Assembly: GCA_027067015.1 (NCBI GenBank)
Contig: JAMOMS010000254.1
Coordinates: 1-6,452, forward strand
Source of the DNA: Campylobacterales bacterium
GTDB lineage: Bacteria; Campylobacterota; Campylobacteria; Campylobacterales; Hydrogenimonadaceae
DNA length: 6,452 bases
Reading direction: 5' to 3'
In this document: piece after piece, positions 1-4,940 of the stretch
Numbering within the stretch: the first letter of the stretch is position 1
Layout of the letters: the number at the start of each line of letters is the position of its first letter
Notes under the pieces: generated by a model
Database searches by the model: none
What the model was told of the DNA's origin: nothing
What the model saw: only the letters and a program-made list of their open reading frames with translations
Made by a program: the position numbers and the translations under genes

Positions 1-356
1 AGCGCCCCCCGCCGCATACGCGAAAAGTAACTGCAAAAAGAGCTGTTTTCGCGAATCGTCTCTTCGGCGATCTCAAAAATGTTGGTCTCATACACTTCGT
101 GGGGAATGTCGTGTTCACGGCAGTGGGCGCACAGGGCGTCATAGTGCTCGCCCGGCATCCCGTAGCTTATCGTCACGGCCAGAAACTCAAAATCAAACGG
201 GGCGTGGCACTGCATATGTTTTAATAGATGCACCAGCGTCAGCGAATCCTTGCCGCCGCTTAGCCCCACCAACACCCGATCCCCCTCGCCGATAAGGCGG
301 TAGCGGGCGTTGAGCTTTCCGGTGGCTTTTAAAATTTTACGACTGGGCGTGATCAT
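1..356 (-). CDS. ttcA: TtcA-like PP-loop tRNA thiolation ATPase, N-terminal part (cut by window edge)
   Basis: This is the first 118 residues of an N-type ATP pyrophosphatase; the rest lies beyond position 1. The PP-loop SGGKDS is at residues 33-38 and is followed by a typical alpha/beta fold (LTLVHLLKHM, FEFLAVTISYG). A TtcA-type segment, CSYFSRMRRG, is at residues 108-117. TtcA family enzymes adenylate tRNA and place sulfur on cytidine 32, using an iron-sulfur cluster held partly by a CxxC motif. Here the second cysteine of that motif is Phe111, although another pair, CAHC, occurs at residues 76-79. The ATG at 356 is the first usable start after an in-frame stop, with a GGTGG-type site about 13 nt upstream. 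The gene overlaps the end of mtnN by 20 nt, so translation is probably coupled. Membership of the TtcA/TilS-like PP-loop superfamily is secure. The exact substrate is inferred, and the altered motif weakens the claim of classical s2C32 chemistry. Confidence 0.82.
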   Translation of the reverse strand, partial: MITPSRKILKATGKLNARYRLIGEGDRVLVGLSGGKDSLTLVHLLKHMQCHAPFDFEFLAVTISYGMPGEHYDALCAHCREHDIPHEVYETNIFEIAEETIRENSSFCSYFSRMRRGA

Positions 357-1071
357 CGATGATTTTATCCACCAAACCCATCATAAAATCACTGCTGACC
401 TTGGAAGAGTGCTTCAAAAACTCGTCAAAATCGAAGGCCGCGTCCATATCGGCCGCGTCGCTGATGGCCCTTAGCACAAAAAAAGGCACGTTCAAATCGT
501 CACACACGCTGGCCACGGCGGCCCCCTCCATCTCGATGGCGTGGGCCTGGAAGGTTTGGCGAATCCACTCTTTACGCTTAGGATCGGCGACAAACTGGTC
601 GCCGGTGGCGATGATGCCGGCTTTAAGCTCGATCCCCTTTTCGTCGGCCACCTTCTTGGCCAGTACCATCAGCTCCCTATCGGGCTCGACGTAGACTTTG
701 CCTTCGGGCACATACCCGTAAGGATGGCCAAAGGCCGTAATGTCCAGATCGTGCTGGCAAAGCTGAGTGGCGGCAATGAGATCGCCGATTTTAAGCGCGG
801 GGTCAATCGCCCCCGCCACACCCGAAAAGAGCACCATTTCGGCCCCGAACTTCTCAATCAGCGTCGCCGCCGTCAACGCGGCGTTTACCTTGCCGATCTT
901 GCTGTAAACCAGCACAATCTTATGACCGCGGTAGTTGATATGATGGTAGGTCCTGCCGGCGTAGCGGACATCTTCGTAGTGGTCGAAGTAGTGGAGCATA
1001 TCCTCGGCCTCTTTGAGATCCAAAAAGGGCTCCACCTCCTCGACCATGGCGCTGATGATGCCAATAATCAT
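337..1071 (-). CDS. mtnN: 5'-methylthioadenosine/S-adenosylhomocysteine nucleosidase (MTAN)
   Basis: A 244-residue cytosolic nucleosidase that removes adenine from methylthioadenosine and S-adenosylhomocysteine. In Campylobacterota the family also hydrolyses 6-amino-6-deoxyfutalosine in menaquinone synthesis. The sequence shows the water-binding Glu12 (AMVEE), the phosphorylase-like glycine loop SGVAGAIDP at 83-91, GDQF at 157-160, the substrate-binding AIEMEGAA at 178-185 (Glu180, Met181, Glu182) and the catalytic Asp205 in ISDAADMD. Blocks such as YSKIGKVN, ATQLCQHDLD and FDEFLKHS resemble the Helicobacter pylori enzyme more than the E. coli one. It is slightly longer than E. coli MTAN (about 232) because of extra residues near 22-45. 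The ATG overlaps the fabD stop as ATGA and is preceded by GGGAG at a spacing of 7, so it is translated with fabD. Assignment is firm; use in the futalosine pathway is inferred from the lineage. Confidence 0.97.
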   Translation of the reverse strand: MIIGIISAMVEEVEPFLDLKEAEDMLHYFDHYEDVRYAGRTYHHINYRGHKIVLVYSKIGKVNAALTAATLIEKFGAEMVLFSGVAGAIDPALKIGDLIAATQLCQHDLDITAFGHPYGYVPEGKVYVEPDRELMVLAKKVADEKGIELKAGIIATGDQFVADPKRKEWIRQTFQAHAIEMEGAAVASVCDDLNVPFFVLRAISDAADMDAAFDFDEFLKHSSKVSSDFMMGLVDKIIDDHAQS

Positions 1072-2009
1072 GCCCCCTCTCCCGCGATCTGCTCAACCAC
1101 GGCATTCAGCGAATCGTAGTCGTTGATATTGAGCGTGGGTTTTTTGGTGGCGCGGCGGTTGAGGCCTTTAAGCACACTGCCGTGGCCAAACTCGATGTAG
1201 CGGTCTACCAAATCATCGTTACCGGCGATGGATTGCTTATAAAGCACCGGCATCACCAACTGTTTGCCCAGCAGTTCCAGGGCTTCGGCCTTGGTGTTGT
1301 AGGCTTTGGCGGTGACGTTGGAAATCACCGGCGCACTGAAGTTATCTTTTAACACACCCTCCAGCGCTTCGGTCAGAGGCGCGACGGCACTCTCAAGCAG
1401 AGGGCAGTGGCTGGCCACCGACATATTCAAAAGCATCACACGGCGGGCTTTGGCCGCTTTAAGAGGCGCCTCCAGCTCGGCCAAGTCGCTTTTAATGCCG
1501 GCAATGACAATCTGCCCCTCGGCGTTGTAGTTGGCGGGCCACACCTTTTTGCCATTGTCACGCGCCTCCTGGCAGATCGCCTCCACATCCTCGTCGGCCA
1601 CGCCCAGCACCACCATCATACCGGCATCCACCCCTTCGCACGCCTTTTGCATCAGCTCGCCCCTTAGGTGCACCAGCTTCACCGCCTCCAGCCAATCCAT
1701 CGCCCCCACGCCGGCCAGGGCCGAAAACTCGCCCAACGAGTGGCCCAGCGCAAAGGCGGGCGCCTCGCCGATCTTTTCGGCAAAAAGCCGATAGGCCATC
1801 ATCGAAACCAGCAAAATGGCCGGCTGGGTATATTTGGTCTGCTCCAGCATATCGTTTTGCTCAAAAAGCAGGTAGGCCATATCCACCTTCAGCGCATCCG
1901 AAGCCGCTTCAAGCATCCGGGCGGCCGTCTGGGAGTGTTCGACAAAAGACTTGCCCATTCCCACGGCCTGGGATCCCTGTCCGGGGAAGAGAAACGCGGT
2001 TTTGTTCAT
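1068..2009 (-). CDS. fabD: Malonyl-CoA:ACP transacylase
   Basis: A 313-residue cytosolic enzyme that moves malonyl groups from CoA to acyl carrier protein, supplying the extender unit for type II fatty-acid synthesis. The full set of family motifs is present: FPGQGSQAVGMG at 8-19, the nucleophile elbow GHSLGE with Ser91, the malonate-carboxylate-binding Arg116 in HLRGELMQ, NYNAEGQIVIAG at 160-171, the catalytic His201 in SVASHCPLL and Gln250 in GKQLVMPV. The late loop reads GHGSVLKGL where E. coli has GPGKVLTGL. Length is normal for the family. The ATG at 2009 has AGGAG 8 nt upstream and follows a 58-nt gap after the regulator gene, where an extended -10 sequence could give it its own promoter. 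It overlaps mtnN downstream by 4 nt. Nothing is missing, so it should be the functional housekeeping copy. Confidence 0.98.
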   Translation of the reverse strand: MNKTAFLFPGQGSQAVGMGKSFVEHSQTAARMLEAASDALKVDMAYLLFEQNDMLEQTKYTQPAILLVSMMAYRLFAEKIGEAPAFALGHSLGEFSALAGVGAMDWLEAVKLVHLRGELMQKACEGVDAGMMVVLGVADEDVEAICQEARDNGKKVWPANYNAEGQIVIAGIKSDLAELEAPLKAAKARRVMLLNMSVASHCPLLESAVAPLTEALEGVLKDNFSAPVISNVTAKAYNTKAEALELLGKQLVMPVLYKQSIAGNDDLVDRYIEFGHGSVLKGLNRRATKKPTLNINDYDSLNAVVEQIAGEGA

Positions 2010-2049
2010 CTGTTTTGCTCCTGTTTCGGTAATTGTATTTTTGGGTCAC

Positions 2050-2058
2050 ATTATGGCA
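2050..2058 (-). promoter_or_regulatory. Candidate extended -10 promoter for fabD-mtnN-ttcA
   Basis: On the minus strand the sequence TGCCATAAT carries a TGn extension and a hexamer, CATAAT, matching TATAAT at five of six positions. It sits in the 58-nt gap after the regulator gene, and a start site about 7 nt downstream would give a leader of roughly 34 nt ending in a good AGGAG. No -35 hexamer is visible at normal spacing. This fits the weak -35 conservation described for vegetative promoters in this phylum but also makes the call tentative. Confidence 0.35.
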
Positions 2059-2067
2059 CAAAGGGGC

Positions 2068-2826
2068 TCAAGGCTCCAGAAAACGGGCCCACTCCCGAAT
2101 CTTTTTGCGCAGGGTGTTGCGGTTGAGCCCAAAGACTTTCGACATCTTCAACTGACTGCCGTAACGGGCCGTCCCGGCGCGAATCAGCGGGACTTCGTAA
2201 AGGTAGAGCATCTTGCGGTAAAGATCCTCCTCCTCGCCCATACGTTCCGCCAGCAAGCGCTCGGTCATCTCCATCAGCTCCTCTTCCGAGACCGCCTTTT
2301 TAAGATACTGAAAAACCACCGACCGGCGAAGGGAGTGGGCGTTGGCCGAAAGATCGAACCGTTTGGCATCAAGCGTAAAGCCCTCCTGGGCGCCAAACAT
2401 ACGCAGGGTCTCCTCTTTGAAACGCTCCGCCAGCGCCGCTACGTCTTCGGGCCGCTCCCTTAAAGGCGGCAGATAGATTTTGACACTGAAAAACCGCTCC
2501 AGCACCTCGTCGGGTTCCTCTTGCGCGATCATCACCGCACGGGTATTCTCTTTTTTCAACGCCGCCAGTACTTTGCCGGGGTGGCGTATCTGTTCAACCA
2601 AATCGATCACCAGCGCGTCCTGCTTTTCGATCTGGCTCAACAGATATTCCGTATCGTTTCCGTGAATTACCGGCGCGTCGGGCAAAATAAGGTTGGCAAG
2701 CGTATGGCGTCCCGTACCGGACTCACCGTAAATGAGGGTATTGAATTTGAGAGATTTAAGAAGGTTGGCCGACTTCAAAGCCTCCTGAAGAGGCTTTGAG
2801 ACAGCAATGAAATTAGTGACAGCCAC
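2068..2826 (-). CDS. Fis-type DNA-binding protein with degenerate sigma-54-activator AAA+ domain
   Basis: A 252-residue protein related to NtrC-family activators but stripped down. It has no receiver or sensor domain. The Walker A region (34-41) reads GESGTGRH, so the usual lysine is Arg40. The Walker B-like strand (71-77, ALVIDLV) keeps Asp75 but lacks the following Glu. Only about 35 residues separate the two motifs, against about 65 in NtrC, and there is no GAFTGA loop. The signature LPPLRERPEDV is intact at 119-129. The sensor II region (WPGNVREL in relatives) is reduced to SANAHSLRRS at 160-169. Residues 223-247 form a well-preserved Fis helix-turn-helix, with GLNRNTLRKKIREW. ATPase activity and sigma-54 activation are therefore unlikely; DNA binding is likely. 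TyrR is a precedent for a family member without GAFTGA. The only usable start is a GTG inside the slyD 3' end, overlapping it by 14 nt with no clear Shine-Dalgarno. Its target is unknown. Confidence 0.85.
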   Translation of the reverse strand: MAVTNFIAVSKPLQEALKSANLLKSLKFNTLIYGESGTGRHTLANLILPDAPVIHGNDTEYLLSQIEKQDALVIDLVEQIRHPGKVLAALKKENTRAVMIAQEEPDEVLERFFSVKIYLPPLRERPEDVAALAERFKEETLRMFGAQEGFTLDAKRFDLSANAHSLRRSVVFQYLKKAVSEEELMEMTERLLAERMGEEEDLYRKMLYLYEVPLIRAGTARYGSQLKMSKVFGLNRNTLRKKIREWARFLEP

Positions 2827-3322
2827 CTGTACCGCAACCGCAACTACCGTGATTGTGCTGTTCTACCTGACCGCTGAGCGACTCGTTGACGGTCGGTTCG
2901 CGCACTTCGGCCACGTTGACCGTAAAGAGCAGGTCTTTGCCGGCAAGCGGATGGTTGAAGTCGATGGTGACGTTTTGATCATCAAAGCTTTTGACCACCA
3001 CCTGAACGGTCTGGCCGTCTTCGCTCTGGCCATACAGCGTCATACCCTCTTGCAGATCAATGCCCGCAAACTGCTCTCTGGGCATGGTTTGCACCGCTTC
3101 GGGATTGTACTCACCGTAGGCTTCGGCGGCAGGCACGAGAATATCGGCATTCTCTCCCGCTTCCATCCCTTTCATCTGGTTCTCAAGACCGGGAATAATC
3201 TGGCCTTTACCGGTGATAAAAGAGAGGGGTGCCTGGCCCATGTTGCTGTCTACGACTTCGCCGGTTTTGGCGTCTTTGACCTCATAGTGGAAGGATACGA
3301 CGCTGTTGTCATCGATTTTCAT
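2813..3322 (-). CDS. slyD: SlyD-type FKBP peptidyl-prolyl cis-trans isomerase
   Basis: A 169-residue cytosolic isomerase and chaperone. The FKBP fold is split: residues 1 to about 68 and 129 to 141 form the isomerase domain, with GKGQIIPGLENQMKGM (38-53) lining the proline site. An insert-in-flap chaperone domain fills the space between (about 70-128) and ends in the typical DFNHPLAGKDLLF block. The last 14 residues, HNHGSCGCGTGGCH, hold three His and three Cys. In E. coli SlyD a similar but longer tail binds nickel and assists hydrogenase maturation, so a nickel role is reasonable here but inferred. There is no signal peptide. The ATG at 3322 is chosen because AAGGAG lies 10 nt upstream and the protein then starts exactly at the family start (MKIDDN). 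The gene follows cpoB after a 72-nt gap with two inverted repeats, and its end overlaps the regulator gene. Confidence 0.95.
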   Translation of the reverse strand: MKIDDNSVVSFHYEVKDAKTGEVVDSNMGQAPLSFITGKGQIIPGLENQMKGMEAGENADILVPAAEAYGEYNPEAVQTMPREQFAGIDLQEGMTLYGQSEDGQTVQVVVKSFDDQNVTIDFNHPLAGKDLLFTVNVAEVREPTVNESLSGQVEQHNHGSCGCGTGGCH

Positions 3323-3332
3323 ACTGTGTGTT

Positions 3333-3338
3333 CTCCTT
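3333..3338 (-). promoter_or_regulatory. Ribosome binding site fixing the slyD start
   Basis: AAGGAG on the minus strand lies 10 nt before the ATG at 3322. It favours that start over a longer reading from a GTG at 3394, which would add 24 residues unlike any SlyD N-terminus. Confidence 0.85.
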
Positions 3339-3344
3339 GTAAAA

Positions 3345-3363
3345 GTGAGGTATGCTACCACAC
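3345..3363 (-). promoter_or_regulatory. Inverted repeat and candidate promoter upstream of slyD
   Basis: On the plus strand GTGAGGTA and TACCACAC flank the trinucleotide TGC, giving 8-nt arms with one mismatch. On the transcribed strand the same stretch contains TGGTAGCAT, an extended -10-like sequence with its hexamer at 3352-3357, ending 30 nt before the slyD ATG. The repeat could be an operator over that promoter, or a weak stem-loop in readthrough RNA, where it is followed by TTTT. The sequence does not decide between these. Confidence 0.35.
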
Positions 3364-3372
3364 CCCCGGTTG

Positions 3373-3392
3373 GCGCGCGCTTAAACGCGCGC
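3373..3392 (-). repeat. GC-rich hairpin just after the cpoB stop
   Basis: On the minus strand GCGCGCG and CGCGCGC pair as a perfect 7-bp stem around a six-base loop (TTTAAG), starting 2 nt after the cpoB stop codon. No T-run follows; the next bases are CAACCGGGGG. It is therefore not a standard intrinsic terminator. It may protect the 3' end of a processed tol-pal message or slow polymerase. Confidence 0.6.
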
Positions 3393-3394
3393 AC

Positions 3395-4258
3395 CTACTT
3401 CAGTTTCGCCAGATAGCTTTTGGCCAACCTGGCCGATTTGGTTTTGGGATAAAGGGCTATGACCGACTGGTAAAACTCCCTGGCCTGCTTTTTGTCGCCC
3501 AGTCGCTGAAACGACACACCCGTATGAAACAGAAGCGTAGGCATAAAACTGCTCTTGTCATAGAGCGACGCGCTCTTTTTGTAGTAGGCGATGGCGTCTT
3601 TGTAGCGTCCCTGCCGGTAGGCGATCTCTCCCAGGTAATAGTTGGACGTCGCCGGTTTGTAGTGCTTTTTGATCAGATACAAAAAGCCCCGTTTGGCGTC
3701 ATCATAATGGCCCCGGGCAAACGCCTTTTTGGCTTCGGCAAAAATTGACGCGTTTGATTTGCCGGAAAAAGAGGCTTTCTTGGCATACGCCTCGTAGGAC
3801 TTTTTGAAATCAAGAAATGCCTTTTCCAGTTGACCGAAGCGCTCTTTGTCCACATACTTGGCGTTGATGGAGTCGATCATCGCGCCCATCTCGGTCAAAA
3901 CGTTGCGAATCTGCTCGAAGTTGCGGCTTTGGCTTTGGGCCAACTCCTCCAAAGAGCCGTTGATATCCGCCGTCTCTTTCAACGACTGGTCATACGTATG
4001 CAGTTTCTGGGTCAATCCCTCCAGTATGCTTTGCAATCCGTCGATCCGCTCGCTGTTGCGCTCAATGATCTGCTGTTGTTGAATGACCCGTTTTTGCAGA
4101 ACCTCAATGGCCCGTTTGTTGGCGAGGATATGCTTTTGATCGTCAGTCAGGCCGTAGGGCTGGGGGCTGTCCAGATTTCCCGCCCCGAAGGCGGAAGGCT
4201 CCTGGATAGAGGCCGCAAAAAGCGAAACGGCGGCCAGAGGAAGAAGAAAAAGTCTCAT
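3395..4258 (-). CDS. cpoB: CpoB/YbgF-type periplasmic coiled-coil TPR protein of the Tol-Pal system
   Basis: A 287-residue secreted protein. The signal peptide is MRLFLLPLAAVSLFAAS, with likely cleavage around residue 16. After a short linker, residues about 40 to 155 are Gln-, Glu- and Leu-rich with heptad-like spacing (for example AIEVLQKRVIQQQQIIE at 50-66) and no prolines, so they should form a coiled coil. Three tetratricopeptide repeats follow at about 172-205, 206-238 and 243-277, shown by GHYDDAKRGFLYLIKKH, GRYKDAIAYYKKSA and GDKKQAREFYQSVIALYP. This is the YbgF/CpoB layout, and its position directly after pal supports the name. In E. coli CpoB coordinates Tol-Pal constriction with peptidoglycan synthesis by PBP1B; whether that partner relation holds here is unknown. 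The ATG is 9 nt past the pal stop with no clear Shine-Dalgarno, suggesting coupled translation. The fold is certain; the exact partner role is inferred. Confidence 0.85.
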   Translation of the reverse strand: MRLFLLPLAAVSLFAASIQEPSAFGAGNLDSPQPYGLTDDQKHILANKRAIEVLQKRVIQQQQIIERNSERIDGLQSILEGLTQKLHTYDQSLKETADINGSLEELAQSQSRNFEQIRNVLTEMGAMIDSINAKYVDKERFGQLEKAFLDFKKSYEAYAKKASFSGKSNASIFAEAKKAFARGHYDDAKRGFLYLIKKHYKPATSNYYLGEIAYRQGRYKDAIAYYKKSASLYDKSSFMPTLLFHTGVSFQRLGDKKQAREFYQSVIALYPKTKSARLAKSYLAKLK

Positions 4259-4267
4259 GAAACCGTA

Positions 4268-4840
4268 TCAGGGAAGAAGCTTGAACTCAACCCGGCGGTT
4301 TTTGGCCCAGCACTCTTGGGTGTGCTCGGTACAGACGGGGTTGCTCTCACCGTAGCTGACCATCACCATGCGGCTTTCGGGAATCCCTTTAAGCGCCAGG
4401 GCGTCGCGTACCGTCTTGGCCCGCTTGAGTCCCAGGGCGTAGTTATACTCATCGGTACCCCACTCGTCGCAGTTGCCCTCGATCTTAACGGTCAGGTCTT
4501 TGGCCTCGGGTGACATGAAGAGCTCGGCGTCCTGATCCACGTTGGCCTGCTGATCGGGGCGAATGTTGTATTTGTCAAAATCAAAATAGATCTTTTTGGC
4601 CGTTGCCTCGATCTCGTGGATCTTGGCCATTTTCGCCTCTTCGGAAGTAAGATTACTGCTCTCTACGCTTCCTTGAATCGTATCCAGACCGCCGTCCACA
4701 CTGCTGGCAGAGCCGTTGGCGCTACCTGCTGTGGTGTTGGCGCCGTTTTGTTGGGTCATATCGACTTCGGGCTCTTTCTGGGAGCATCCTGTCGTAAGCA
4801 GTGCCGCGGCTACCGCCAAGATGAAGATATTCTTTTTCAT
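4268..4840 (-). CDS. pal: Peptidoglycan-associated outer-membrane lipoprotein Pal
   Basis: A 190-residue lipoprotein. It has a short Lys-containing N-terminus, a hydrophobic stretch and the lipobox LTTGC, with the lipidated cysteine at residue 19. A Ser/Gly/Asn-rich linker runs to about residue 75. The OmpA-like peptidoglycan-binding domain follows, with KIYFDFDKYNIRPD at 93-106, EGNCDEWGTDEYNYALGLKRA at 131-151 and NRRVEF at 191-196. The conserved Asp140 and Arg150 are the expected contacts with diaminopimelate. The GNCDEWGT form, with cysteines at 134, 180 and 187, resembles Campylobacter Omp18 rather than the enterobacterial GHADERGT. Pal ties the outer membrane to peptidoglycan and is released or held by TolB. 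The ATG at 4840 is preceded by AAGGAG at a spacing of 7 and places the lipobox correctly; a longer upstream reading would bury the signal peptide. Confidence 0.97.
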   Translation of the reverse strand: MKKNIFILAVAAALLTTGCSQKEPEVDMTQQNGANTTAGSANGSASSVDGGLDTIQGSVESSNLTSEEAKMAKIHEIEATAKKIYFDFDKYNIRPDQQANVDQDAELFMSPEAKDLTVKIEGNCDEWGTDEYNYALGLKRAKTVRDALALKGIPESRMVMVSYGESNPVCTEHTQECWAKNRRVEFKLLP

Positions 4841-4847
4841 CCAATTT

Positions 4848-4853
4848 CTCCTT
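4848..4853 (-). promoter_or_regulatory. Ribosome binding site fixing the pal start
   Basis: AAGGAG on the minus strand stands 7 nt before the ATG at 4840. It settles the start in favour of the form with an N-terminal lipoprotein signal peptide over longer in-frame alternatives. Confidence 0.85.
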
Positions 4854-4869
4854 GCGATTAATGGGGGAT

Positions 4870-4888
4870 ATTTTACCATAATTATGGT
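4870..4888 (-). promoter_or_regulatory. Candidate pal promoter overlapped by a perfect 14-bp palindrome
   Basis: ACCATAATTATGGT at 4875-4888 is a perfect palindrome. Reading on the minus strand it runs straight into an extended -10-like element, TGGTAAAAT (4870-4878, hexamer TAAAAT), which ends 30 nt before the pal ATG. A start near 4863 would give a leader of about 23 nt containing the AAGGAG. The overlap is the usual geometry of a repressor operator. No good -35 is visible, and an AT-rich palindrome can arise by chance, so the regulatory reading is inference. Confidence 0.4.
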
Positions 4889-4919
4889 CAACCAACGGTT
4901 AACGGCGCCAAAAAGCGCC
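4887..4919 (-). repeat. Two small stem-loops in the tolB-pal gap
   Basis: On the minus strand GGCGC and GCGCC pair around TTTTTG (4904-4919). GTTAACC and GGTTGAC then pair around GTT with one G-U wobble (4887-4903). They lie between the tolB stop and the candidate pal promoter. Neither is followed by a T-run, so strong termination is unlikely. They could separate tolB and pal messages by processing or weak attenuation. Confidence 0.4.
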
Positions 4920-4940
4920 ATAAAGGAAAGTAATAAGGCG

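Noticed and set aside
541..1119. Plus-strand open frame of 192 codons opposite mtnN
   Set aside because: The minus-strand frame carries all MTAN catalytic motifs, so this is a shadow.
2068..2826. Pseudogene call for the regulator
   Set aside because: The frame is uninterrupted, the helix-turn-helix and LPPLRER blocks are well preserved, and the missing loop is a clean in-frame loss, which suggests specialisation rather than decay.
3373..3392. Rho-independent terminator after cpoB
   Set aside because: The stem is strong but no T-run follows it, so it does not meet the usual pattern; kept only as a hairpin.
3323..3394. Longer slyD start at a GTG at 3394
   Set aside because: It would read through the GC hairpin and both repeats and add 24 residues unlike SlyD, while the ATG at 3322 has a strong Shine-Dalgarno and the family N-terminus.
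2807..3748. Long plus-strand open frame of 313 codons across slyD and cpoB
   Set aside because: It lies antisense to two confidently identified genes, shows no recognisable domain, and long antisense frames are expected in GC-rich coding sequence.
3830..4513. Plus-strand open frame of 227 codons opposite cpoB and pal
   Set aside because: It is antisense to two real genes, its composition reflects their complement, and it has no recognisable motif.
4881..4894. TTGACC as a -35 element for pal
   Set aside because: It lies only 10 nt from the candidate TAAAAT hexamer, far short of the usual 16-18 nt spacing.
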